The notes under the pieces were generated by a model. The model was not told where the DNA came from, did no database searches, and saw only the letters and a program-made list of their open reading frames with translations. A stretch of 64,000 bases of DNA, from assembly GCA_036583965.1 (NCBI GenBank), contig JAZBQD010000014.1:43519490-43583489 (forward strand), in the 5' to 3' direction. Position numbers and translations under genes: made by a program. This DNA is from Prunella strophiata (Eukaryota; Chordata; Aves; Passeriformes; Prunellidae). Position 1 is the stretch's first letter, and each line of letters starts with the position of its first letter. This document shows, piece by piece, positions 37,329 to 47,592 of the stretch.

Positions 37329-39659
37329 AAATCTGAAGAGTACAGTCAATCCTGAAAAATTTTCTTCCCAATTAGCATAAAACTGGCCAAGTAATTCAGT
37401 GTAAGTTTGCCAAATCCTGCTTTGCTGACTCCTTTGTTTTGACTTTCTGGAGTTCCCATTATAGCACATTTAACTATGTAAGAGGCAAGCAAAGAAATAT
37501 AAGGCATATTTAAGTGATAGATCAGGTGGCTTGACATATTTTCACATCAACCTTGACAGATAGATAGGCAGAGCCTGAGAAAATTACACCTCCAAATGAA
37601 CAAGGATGCCTTTTTATATCCAGTACCTCAGCTTACTTAATTGTTGACATCTCAGAAAGGCAACTAATATACAATGAACCTTAATGAACCTTACAGGATG
37701 GAGAATGAAAAAGTACAAAAATTTGGCAACACTCCCCTCTGACTGGATCTAGAGAGAGACTTAGTGTTAAAGGGAGCTGTCATGGCGATAGCAAATTGTG
37801 TTGTGACACTCCATGGAAGAGAAGAAAACTGAAACACAGATCAGTGCTTAATTATCAAAAACTGTGGGAAAAAAACAAGCATTCAAATTCTGTAAACACT
37901 TCTGATTTTCAGAAATGCTGCCCACTCGTTATTTTCTTTCCCTTCTGTTGGATTTCTGGCTCTTACCCATCTCCAAAGTGCATCCTTTAAGTCATTTACT
38001 CATGGCTTTTATGTTTCTGTGAACTCCCATGTTACCAGGTTTTAGAACTCAAATGTTTTCCAAAAATGCATTGCAAAATTATTTCAAATTGCTAAAGGAA
38101 GCAGAATCCTAAATTTGTCAATATACACACTAGCAGCATAGTGCCTTCAGCCAGTGAGTAAATAAAAATAATGCAATTTTGCCTGACACATGGGAATACA
38201 AATAATTTGAATAAAGAACATCAAATTCTGGGAGCAAGAATATGCATTTAAAACACAGAAAGCAGATTTGTTGCATGGTTTCAATAATATAAATCTGAGG
38301 AATTTTTAATTTTGTTTGAGGTCTGGTTTTTTCACACATAGTTATTTTTCAAAGTAACTTTCAACAAATTTTGAAAATAATTCATTTGTTGATACTTAAA
38401 AACACAATAAAATGCACTTTGTCTAAAAGAGAGGAGAGAGAAAAGAAATAGTTCTGATGACATTACCATTTCTGCCTCACTGCACAGGTCTAGCTAAAAT
38501 GCTATTTAAATTTGATTGAATTCTGTTTATCCTTTTCATTTTCCAAACCAATGGCCATTTAGGAAATGGAATACATTTATCCATGTGCACATGTTGCCTG
38601 CAAACTCTGCATTTATGGCTCTGAACTGGTTGTTATAATGCATATTGTTGAGGCAAAAAGACCTTAAAAACTGTGAGGCAGCTCATATCTAAATCACAGT
38701 CCTAATCATAACAGAAAGTGCATTCCCAGTACATGAATTTCAAATCATCTACCTAAATATTTGTGCTCTGTGTATTACTGCACTCATCCTATCACCATCA
38801 AAACAATGTCATGTGAGGTTATTATTTGTAACTAATAGCTGCATTCAGTTACATAGCCTGAATAATGATTACTTCCAGGGAACAGTTCATCTCTGGTGTT
38901 AAAGTATCCCCTAACTTTATCAATCCTTTTGAAGTATTTTTCTTTTATTTGCAAAAGAAACATAATCTGGTACATTAGTGACCTTCCAGTTTACTTCTTT
39001 GGGTGGAAGACAATTTATTCCTTTCACTTTCAGCATGACTGTCAAAAAACCCTGAATACTTGAAGAAAGTTTTGACATCTGCTGGGGGCTGCTGTCAAGG
39101 TCAGACTTCACCTTATCAGCTGACTGATAAGATTTCATTTCCAGTGGTTATGGTTAAGACCAATGCTGAGGTTTTTATTGTTTCTTGGAGGATCTTTTTC
39201 CAGGTATGTTACATGACTGAAGACAAAAGGGTACTTTCCATTGATTTAAATGTCCAGCAAGTCAGGTCCTTTTTTCATGAAAATAACAAATCAGTTAGCA
39301 AATATAAAAATCCATATGACTGGTAAAACCAAATCCTTACAGCAATGCAAATCCATGTTTGTTTTTGATGCTTAGAATGAAAAAACACAAACTAGGCTAA
39401 AGACAAATTTAGCACAGGAATTAAATGTTTAATTTGTTTTTAAGAATGTGCTTTATGTTTTGTAACTGTTGCATTGGTCACATAATAATGGAGGAAATTA
39501 AAGTCTATAATAATAACATCATGCTTGCATTAGACAGAAGTAATGCATGGGAAAAATAGAAAATATTTCAGGCATCAAATGTCATCTCTGTCCCCACACA
39601 TGAATAGGCTCTTTCAGATTACACTTTTGTACAATCATTACTCTGTGCCTCAATCAGGC

Positions 39660-39960
39660 TACTCACATTTTAATTTCAATTTGATTTAATTGCAAGAATT
39701 GTAATTTCAAAAGAAATTATCAGTACAGAATCCAGTAGTGTTTTATCTTAATTACAGCTTATTCTTCATGTAATCTATTCTTCTCCAAGAATGATGAATA
39801 ATTGATTACAAGATTTGCCACAATTATTTGATGAAAAATCAATGGTATTCAATCAATTTGTTTAGCGATTGCACTTTGCAATTTACATTTAAGTAAAAGA
39901 TTAAGATCTCTGCATAGTTAAATAACAAAATATGCTTAAATAATGTTAAAACCGCAACAC
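39660..39960. promoter_or_regulatory. TAAT-rich block, candidate conserved enhancer
   Basis: About 300 bp with roughly ten TAAT/ATTA homeodomain core words, including TTAATTACAG and GATGAATAATTGATTACAAG. It lacks poly-A or microsatellite runs and matches no interspersed repeat I know. This texture is typical of vertebrate conserved non-coding elements. The sequence alone cannot prove conservation or activity. Confidence 0.3.
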
Positions 39961-40529
39961 AGTGAAACAAAAGTTAATCAAGTTAGGGTTGTGATTTACA
40001 CTTTTGCCATTATAGAGAAGGAAAAGGACAAATATGTGGCATATTATCCCTAACTTCTAACACCCTGGCTCCCCAAAGTGCCATTTTTAAGCAAATTGAA
40101 TATACTAAGAATAAAAGATACTTAAGATAATTATCATTATTTATGTAAAATAATATTTATTGCCTTCTGTGAAACAGTTTTGGTTTTTTTCTAGGTAGCA
40201 CTTACAAAACTGCATCAATCTTAAGAAAGGGTTAATCATCAAGTGTCTTACTGCATGGGGGATTAGACATGGGCTCTCAAAGATGTTTTATCTCTCAAAG
40301 GGGGGACAACAGAAGGTTGTTGGTGTCTCCTGCTCAAACAGAAACACCTCCATGCAATGAAACAGCCACACACTCTTGGGGAAAATGCTGTGAAAAATCC
40401 ACTGTAGTCTCATGCAGGTAGGAGATGGGTGGGACTGGGAAATAGATATGCAAAGAACCACTGGGTTTCTGAGTATTCTTTTGGAACTAGAGAAACGCAG
40501 GGAATTCTGCCATTGTTTCTTGAATGTAA

Positions 40530-40719
40530 CCAGATTCATCTGAGACCACTCAGAAGGCAGAGTACAATGATCCATGGCTGGAACAGTTACAGAAATGTTG
40601 GGATGTTTTCCAAGAGCTGCTCCAAGTGTCACTGCAGCTCACAGGACTGACTCCACTTCTGGCAGAAGGGAGCAAGGCACTGCAGCAGCTCTTGGAAACA
40701 GGACTGGCATTACTTATAT
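40530..40719 (+). other. Exon-like open stretch, function unknown
   Basis: Between a stop at 40,527 and a later AT-rich part, the frame starting at 40,530 reads through segments such as YNDPWLEQLQKCWDVFQELL and LTGLTPLLAEGSKALQQLLE. Leucine and glutamine are spaced as in an amphipathic helix and are encoded largely by CTG, CTC and CAG. Possible acceptors lie at ...TGTAACCAG (about 40,532) and ...GACCACTCAG (about 40,552). No matching donor is clear, and I do not recognise the protein. It could be one exon of an unseen gene, a decayed exon, or chance. On the opposite strand the same stretch is also open (114 codons), which weakens the case. Confidence 0.2.
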
Positions 40720-41797
40720 GTATTGTAAACAAAATGTTGCTTCATTCATTTCAGTCAAATTGCCCATTTTTTCCTAGTCCACAGGAAATAACTAGGCTAG
40801 AAGAACTAATGGAATAGTCTGTGATCAAAGGCAGGGTGTGAAGTCTTTGTATAAGGATAACAGTTTAGCCCAGGAAGGACATTAAGAGTTAAACATCCAG
40901 GGAAGGTGCCTGTGAAAGAAATCCATAAGAAAAGATTTTTTATCTGGCCATGCAAGGGATTCAGCTGACTTTTAAACAGAGATTAGGCAGGACTGTGCAG
41001 CTGAAAAAGTTATGGAGCCATAGGATGAGGCCAAAACAAACAAAACAGACAAAAATCAGCAGGAGGGATCTTATACAAAAATGAAGGAGTATTGCAAAAA
41101 ATAAATCGAAAAAGGAGATACAGTAAACTGGAACAATACTTGAACAGGAAAGCCTGAGAAGTCATTCCCTCTCCAAAATGCAAACATGCACTCCAGCTTT
41201 GTCCTGACCCTATGGCAGGATGCAATTCCCTCCCTCCTTGCATGTTTCACCCAGGTTTCTATGGAAAAAGAAATCAAACCTGGACACTGTGATGGGACTC
41301 ATAGTACTCCTCAGTCTATCCCTGCTGTGACTCACCAGTGACCAGGTTTCCAACCACCCTGCAAAACCATACAGCACTCAGGGAAGGTTTGGTGTAGATT
41401 TTTAGGTTCGTGCAGATATAGAAGACAAAACCTGCCAAGGTTAAGGGGAAAACAACCCTCTTAATGTCAGTTGGAATACTCATTATTAAGACTGGGGGGT
41501 TTTTTAACCCAATTCTATACAACTGATAAAGAACATATTGCTGGGTACAAGCCAAAGAAAAGAGTTGGGTTTATAAGAATCAGCATTTGAAAGCTTATGC
41601 CTAATTTCTGTGGCCAGTCCACATTACTTGATTCCAGTGAAAGTGTCCCAAAACCACCAAAAAACCACCACTAACAGAGTTTTAACAAGCTGCTCTTGTT
41701 AATATTAATAATTGAAGTGCTTTCTGTACAGCTTTATGTCTGAAAAACTCTGCATAAAGATTAACTAAGCCTCATATGACCCATGTGGTGTAAGACA

Positions 41798-41835
41798 GTT
41801 TTATTCTCTGCATGTAAACAGGGAAACTGAGGCAT
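41798..41835 (-). repeat. MIR-like SINE remnant
   Basis: TTTATTCTCTGCATGTAAAC followed by AGGGAAACTGAGGCATTCC resembles the reverse complement of the MIR core (ATTTTACAGATGGGGAAACT then GAGGCACAG). Only this short core is recognisable. Confidence 0.45.
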
Positions 41836-42304
41836 TCCTACTGCTGATTAGAGGCACATATAGGAAAGGAAGGGCCATTGTATCCATTATGACATCCCTT
41901 CCTGAAGAAAGACTAAGTAATAAAGAGAGAAAGTAAAAATCCAATGTACGGTGTTATAGAAAGCAAGCAGCAGAAATTAAAGCACTGCTTCTCTCCCAAA
42001 ATCCCCAAATGAAGCTGGTCTATGTTTCATGCCTTAGAAAAAAAGCTAAACAAAAACAAAACAGTACAATTGGACCTTGCACAAAATTCAAATCTTGTCC
42101 CCAGTTTAACAAAAATTTTGGTTTAATACACAGTAAACCCACCCCAGACATCTGTGGGGTGTCTGACAGTCAGTGTAAAGACTGCTACATTTCACTCAAA
42201 ACCCTCCATCTCTGGGCATGGCCTTTGTCTATTCCCCATACTTAACTGGCTTAAGTAATCAGACAGCACAGCCAGACCTGCATTGGCTGAATCCAACAGC
42301 TCTG

Positions 42305-42370
42305 GATCACAGAACCAGGGTTGGGAGGCACCTCTGAGGGCTGTGTGGTCCAGCCACCTCTTCCAGGCCA
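42305..42370 (-). mobile_element. Degraded CR1-like fragment, minus strand
   Basis: GATCACAGAACCAGGGTTGG, GAGGCACCTCTGAGGGCTGT and GTCCAGCCACC follow the pattern of an old CR1 3' end on the minus strand (ATCACAGAATC..GGTTGGAAGAG..CCTCTG..ATCCAGTCCA). It is short and diverged. Confidence 0.55.
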
Positions 42371-43141
42371 GCCTCAAAGCTACATCAGTGCTAGACTACA
42401 TGTTTGATACATCAGGAGCTACTCTTGTTTGCTTACCTGCAGCTGCAACTCTGTATGTATGGTTTCCATATGTAAAAATGGGATACTTTAAAGATAATAA
42501 GAAATATTTAAAGTATTCACTGGAAGAGGTAGGATTGGAAAAGAAAGTCTGATGGATTGCTCTAGGCATTTCCTTCCAGGGTACCTGTATGAATCTGTAC
42601 AGAGACTTTCCTCCTACTTCAAAATCACAGAAAAACGTCTCATACTTCACAGTTTTTAAATTTTAACCTCCGCAAAGTGGGCCAAAAACTGCATTCCTCA
42701 CATGAAATTAATGATAACTGTCAGCAATACTTTCTACAGAAAAATTCTAAATATAGAACATATTTTAGAAGACATTTTTCATAAAATGGGCAACAGTCTC
42801 ATGGATTTTTGGGTTTTTACTATGTTACAGTAGCAAAGGTGGGACTCAAGCCCCTTTTAAACTTGCTCATAAGCAGTTTTTGTTTTGTTTATTTTTTTTT
42901 TCTTGCATAGATATTTTGAAATATTTAACAGAAGTTTAAGATATACAAATACATATTGTAATTCTGGGTCTTTTTTATGTGTAAGCTTTCCTTACACCCT
43001 CTTGCAACCTACTCCAGTGGCAGACGACCCCATCCTCAAATTATCCACACTTCAAGTGAATGAAAAGTGCATGCAATTAAAACCTGTGAGCAGCACCTGA
43101 GGAAAGAATGCAACAAAAGCCCAAAACAGCCAAATATCCCG

Positions 43142-43169
43142 CCCCCCCCCCCCCCCCAAAAAAAAAAAA
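43142..43169. repeat. C16-A12 homopolymer junction
   Basis: Sixteen C followed directly by twelve A, then GAG and another A run. The complementary G16 run could form G-quadruplex-like structures. Such junctions are unstable and hard to sequence, so the lengths given here may be inexact. Confidence 0.95.
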
Positions 43170-44468
43170 GAGAAAAAAAAATTGATTAAAATATTATTAT
43201 CCCTTCCTCACTAATTGCATTTGCAGGTTGTAATTTTTTTATCTTTCCTGCTGTTTGCAGTAGGTGCATTTTCTCTTGGACACAAACAAAGTCCTGTAGG
43301 TCCAAAGAGAAAACTGTCTGTACTGTTTCAGGATTACAGTTGGTAACTTGGACATGCTTTATTCTTCCACGTTGTGAAAAACAGAGCAGGTTATAACACT
43401 TGTTAAACAGCCATGCTGGATTTGCATTGCAGACATGGCTGTAGAATGGGTAAATTACATTACTGTAGCAAACTTCCCAGGCTTCCCATATGGTTAAGTA
43501 GAAACTAGGAGTTTATAGCTTAATTAGAGGCACTTGTTAGTGAGGATCAGATAAACAGATATACAACTTAAAAGAGTGCATTGGCCATAAATTCTTTCAT
43601 TCCAGATTCTGATCTGCTAATATATGACTTCAAACACCTTTGACAAGGTTATTTAAAAGCCAAGCAATCTTATTTCCTATGTCTTTGGAACATGAAGTGG
43701 GAAGAAGTAAATGACAGACATCATGCAGCGCTGCCAGCAGAGCCTAAATGCATTTAGATCTTTGTGATAAGTGATAGAGAAATGCTTGAATAGGTGGCAG
43801 GGTAGAACACAAGACAAGGGACAAACAACTCTAAGGCAGCAGATGGCTCCTTTGCCACCCTTTTCTTCTCATTCTCTTTACAATTAATTTTACAACATTA
43901 TTATATAATGTTATTATTATATTCGACATTTTACAATATATTCAATTTTTTTCACACTCTGCTTCATCCTCTGTGTTTTTTCTTGAATTGGAGGAGAAAT
44001 ACAAATTCATTCTGATGGAAAGAGAGATGCTGACTCTTCTGAGGTTTCCCCTGTCTGTACAAGCGTCTATTCTTTTTTTCTAAAAACTTCAATGATGCAA
44101 TTTGGAAATATGTATTTTCAGACTTCGTTAATATCTAAAAGGAATTGAAAAAGAAACATTCAGAAAATTGAAAAATTAAAAGAGCACCCAGGGTTTGAAT
44201 TGCAGATGAAAGTTGTAAGGTGATAAGCAGCTTGTACACTCTTGACTGTAGCAAAGTTGTAGCCTATGGTTGTAGTGTGAAGTTTCCTGTAAGTTTTTAT
44301 TTTTTCAGATGGAGAATGATTTTGACCAGATTGGAATACAGATAAACTTATTCTGCTAACAGAGAAAAACCAAATGTGCTTCAAAACACCAAGGGATAAT
44401 TCTCATTTTCATTTTCTCATGTAATTCCTTGCTTCGAGAATCAAGAGAGACACTGCCAGAGACGCAGC

Positions 44469-44482
44469 TTTATATAAAACAA
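44469..44482 (+). promoter_or_regulatory. TATA-like element, possible alternative promoter
   Basis: CTTTATATAAAAC is a good match to a TATA box, about 330 bp upstream of the CpG island and on the strand of the predicted gene. No initiator, cap site or exon can be confirmed downstream. AT-rich DNA produces such words often by chance. Confidence 0.15.
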
Positions 44483-45182
44483 CTTTTGAGGTTCCAAACA
44501 CACCTGTTTCACCAAGTGGGGAGAGTTTGTGACTGCCTAAAATTATTCTCACCTTCCAATTTGCACCTATAGAAATAAAACATCGAGTTAAATGCCATGT
44601 GACTCATCCTTTGATGTTTCCACAGAGGGTTTAAACACTAAGACCACTAGAGAACCAGGAGCTCAATCCACGTTGCTTAAAGAGTGTTGTTAGGTGAGAG
44701 CTACAGGATCAAGAGGCCGCAGACTCCAGCAGTTTAACAGATACCAAACGTGGCGTAACGTCAAAAGGAAAGGGATTTATACGTGTGCCTGGCTACTTCA
44801 GTGTCCCTTTAATGCCGACCGCCTTCGCTTTGCCGTCTCTTTAGCGCTGAGTCCGGGGCCGCTTTGCTTTGGGGCACGGCCACCCTTGCCAGCCCCCTCG
44901 GGCGGCTGCGGGCCCCGCACCGCCGGCACGGCGAGGGCTCCGCTCCGCCTTCTCTGCAGCGGCGCCCGGGTGCCACCGCGAACCCCGCGGGCTGCGAACC
45001 CAGCCGCAACGGGCTTCATCTGTGCGCCCCTCTGCGCAGACCAGCGGGAGGAGTTTTCAATTAACTTTCGTCCGTCCCGCTCCCTGGATGAAAGCTGGCG
45101 GCTTCATCGCTCCGTCCGACCGAGGGAGCGGGAGCGCAGATCCCGCCCGTGCCCGCGGGCTCCCGGCCCTTCCCTCACGGGT

Positions 45183-45270
45183 CCCGCCCCGAGCCCCGCC
45201 CCGCCGGGCCCCGCGCGCCGCCGGCCGCACGGCGATTGGCGGGCGCGGCGGGCGGCAGCCAATGGGCGCG
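45183..45270 (+). promoter_or_regulatory. Core promoter: GC boxes and paired CCAAT boxes
   Basis: GC boxes (Sp/KLF type) lie in CCCGCCCCGAGCCCCGCCCC at 45,183-45,202. An inverted CCAAT box (GATTGGC) covers ATTGG at 45,235-45,239, and a direct CCAAT box (CAGCCAATGGGC) covers 45,259-45,263. Both match the NF-Y consensus. CCAAT boxes usually sit about 60-100 bp upstream of the start in TATA-less promoters, which places initiation at about 45,320-45,360. The opposite orientation of the two boxes leaves divergent transcription possible. Binding is inferred from motif matches only. Confidence 0.7.
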
Positions 45271-45326
45271 GCGGAGCGCGGCCGGCGCCGTCCCGGGCGC
45301 GAGCGGCCGAGCCCCATTAGGGCGGG

Positions 45327-45340
45327 GAGCGCCGGCGCTC
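45327..45340. other. 14-bp perfect palindrome near predicted start site
   Basis: GAGCGCCGGCGCTC is its own exact reverse complement and lies where transcription is predicted to begin. It could be a binding site for a dimeric factor or a 5'UTR hairpin element, or simply a product of GC-rich composition. Confidence 0.6.
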
Positions 45341-45519
45341 GGGCAGTCGCGGCGGGGCGGCCGAGGAGGCTCCGGGCGGTCCCTGCCGGAGATGCGCGTC
45401 TCCCGCCGGCGCTGACTCCGTGGGACAGAGCCGGGTATCCGCCTCCCGTGTCGTCTGTGTGACGGACCGCACCGCCTCCCGGGAATACGTCGCCGTGGTC
45501 CGGCCGCGCTGCGGGGAGG
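45340..45519 (+). other. Putative non-coding first exon of unidentified gene
   Basis: Downstream of the CCAAT/GC-box core the sequence runs to a consensus 5' splice site at 45,519/45,520: GGGGAGG|GTAAGTGG. Together with the CpG island this indicates a + strand transcript whose first exon is about 180 nt long; the left edge is estimated from CCAAT spacing. The first ATG (45,392) opens only a seven-codon frame, ATGCGCGTCTCCCGCCGGCG ending in TGA, so the exon is best read as 5'UTR with a small upstream ORF. No later ATG frame reaches the donor with a recognisable protein. Two further donor-like words in the island (near 45,691 and 45,914) could give alternative first exons. The gene cannot be named because its coding exons lie outside the window or are not recognisable. 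Confidence 0.6.
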
Positions 45520-47571
45520 GTAAGTGGAGGCTCCCCAGGGTGTCAACTGACGGGCAGCCTGTGGCGGCGCGCCCGGCGGGCTTGGCGGAGCACCGTCCGC
45601 AGCCGGCACCGTGCTACTGGCGGCGGAGCGCTTCCCGCGGTGCGGCGGGGGTCCTGCGCCCCGCCCGGGGCTTGCATCGGCCAGGGCGCGCCGGTGAGGA
45701 GCCGCCCGAGCCCGGGGCCGGCGCTCTCAGCGCCGCTGGCGCCGCGCCGTCCTGCGCGGAGTTGTCGGACGGGGCTGCGGGCTTGGGAGAGCGGGGCAGC
45801 GCAGGGCGTCCCGCGGGCCCCGCGGCGCTGTCGGGGGAAGGTGTCGCGGCGCCGCCGCCGTGCCGGCTCGGTGCGCCCGGAGGAGCGAGCGGCGCGCCGC
45901 GGTCGCCGGTCTGAGTGAGGGTCCAGATGTGGGAGCTCAGCTGTTGCCTGTCAGTGCGTGGCAAGTGGCCCCTTCCAGACAGCCTCCGCCCTCTCCCTCA
46001 TCCTGAGCGAAGCGTCCGCCTCTGGGCGCCCTCCGGCCCCGAGCGGGGACCGAGGCGAGGTGGAAACCTCCGTCTGCCATCCCGGCGGCGTCTTCCGCGC
46101 TGTCCGCCTTAACTGGGGGCTAGTCCCCCCGCCCACCCCTGCGGACACGGACCTCGCTGAAGTATGTGTTTGTGCTTTCCTTTCTTAATGAAGAGAGCTC
46201 TGGAAGGGCGATGTATCATCCGCGAGCCCCTTCTCCCAGAATATTTGTGCCCGTCGCGGGATTGCAAACTCCAGCAGCCACCATTTATCAATCGGCTGGG
46301 CTGGGCTCAGTCCAGACGCCTTCGCTGTGGTCCGAGCCCGCAGCAGCTGGGTCTGGCCTTTGACAGGAATCTCTCACTGTACCCCAGCGGGGGTGGCCCA
46401 GGAAGGCAAAATAAAGCCCCCACCAGTACTGCTGTTTCTAAATGCTGTCAGCTGGAGGGCGAGGAAACGCAGCGGGGGGTATTTTACAAGCTCGCTGAGA
46501 AATGTTTATACAGCGAAATGTAATGGTTAACAATGCATATTGCCAACATGGTAAAACCTAAAAAAAAAAAGGCATAAATAAATTACTAGCGTTATTGTTG
46601 CGAAATTCTCTGTGATCATTGTTTAGCTGGTGTCTTTAAACTACATGTTTTGCACAGCAAACTCCAAAGTACTGAGATTTTTCTAGTAGGATGGGGTTTT
46701 CTCCCCTTTAGCTGTAGTTCTTACTATTTCTAGGGGGAATTAAAGTGATTTGTACTATTTCTTTGCAAGACGGGTATATCACAGTGGCCAGGTTTTCATC
46801 CCTAGACGTGAGTAGATCAGAATGAGCGTGGACAGGGAGTGGGAAGGAGCTGGAGAGAGCCGTTACTCTGATGCAAGTGACAGATCCTTTCATTTCTGCC
46901 TGCAGAGCCCCGGATGAGCCGGGCTGGTGCAGTTCTGCCAACAGCCCAGTTAATTGTGTCCTGTAAATCAAGGTCCATGGAGCTGCTCTCTTTCTGTACA
47001 ACAAAAGGTTTTGTAATGAGTAAGCCCAGATCAGTCATATAAAAATTTTAACATCAACTGGGCAAGGTGTGTGTGTGTAAGGACCTTACAGGGTTAATAG
47101 CTAAACTATTAAGATTGGAGTCAGATGTGGGTAAAAGCAACAGGAGAGTCTGGTTTTTCCTAATATCCTGTAGTATGATAACTCTGAAAAAGGTAATTGT
47201 TTAAAAAAAATCTGTTTCAATTTAAGATTTATTAAGCAAGGAGAAACTTATGTAAACATAAGAATCCCTTTCTTGTTTGGAAAGGCAAGGAATGGCTAGA
47301 AATGTCATCTAAACTTAAAGACTACAAACTATGTGTGGATTTTCGTGCATATGTGCAAGAATGTTATTAATCTCATTTTCAGCTAGCTTATTCTATGTCT
47401 TAGAGCAACTGGGGTGTTTAACTCAGCCTTTTGGCAAAATGGCTTCTGTGCTTTTAGGGGTTTTTTTTGTTGTTTTTTTTTTTCCCTTAGCAAATGAGGT
47501 ATTTCTAGCATTTAATAAGACTTTAAAATACAGGAGCAAGAGATAGCAAGTGCCTTCCAAAGAAGGAGAAA

Positions 47572-47592
47572 TGGAGGGGGTGGGAGGGGGAG
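47572..47592 (+). other. G-rich run, G-quadruplex / MAZ-like site
   Basis: TGGAGGGGGTGGGAGGGGGA contains three runs of at least three G plus a GG, spaced by single bases. It could support a bulged G-quadruplex and matches GGGAGGGG-type MAZ/KLF sites. It lies in the probable first intron. Confidence 0.4.

Larger units (their letters stand above)
37329..44794. other. Intergenic DNA upstream of the CpG island
   Basis: AT-rich DNA leading up to the CpG-island promoter. It holds an enhancer-like TAAT-rich block, an exon-like open stretch, MIR-like and CR1-like remnants and a C16A12 tract, all listed separately. No complete gene is visible. If the + strand gene starting at about 45.3 kb is developmental, distal regulatory elements would be expected here, but that is inference. 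Confidence 0.5.
44795..46140. promoter_or_regulatory. CpG island, gene promoter region
   Basis: The only strong CpG island in the window. The background is AT-rich and poor in CG. Within about 44,795-46,140 CG becomes very common: positions 45,181-45,240 alone contain 13 CG dinucleotides in 60 bases. CG-rich sequence of this length in a vertebrate is normally the unmethylated promoter of a broadly expressed or developmental gene. The core is TATA-less. Long stop-free frames cross the island on both strands (for example 44,694-45,320 and 45,175-45,609). They are expected in GC-rich DNA and their Arg/Pro/Ala/Gly-rich translations show no domain. The downstream edge grades into ordinary sequence by about 46,150. 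Confidence 0.92.

Noticed and set aside
44694..45320. 208-codon + frame across the CpG island (and overlapping 197-, 164- and 144-codon frames on both strands)
   Set aside because: GC-rich DNA lacks stop codons. Translations are Arg/Pro/Ala/Gly-rich without domains, several frames are open at once, and the frames cross the predicted promoter.
46164..46523. 119-codon + frame at the edge of the CpG island
   Set aside because: Unfamiliar composition, no splice link to the predicted first exon, and another frame is open alongside it. Its location in GC-richer DNA explains its length.
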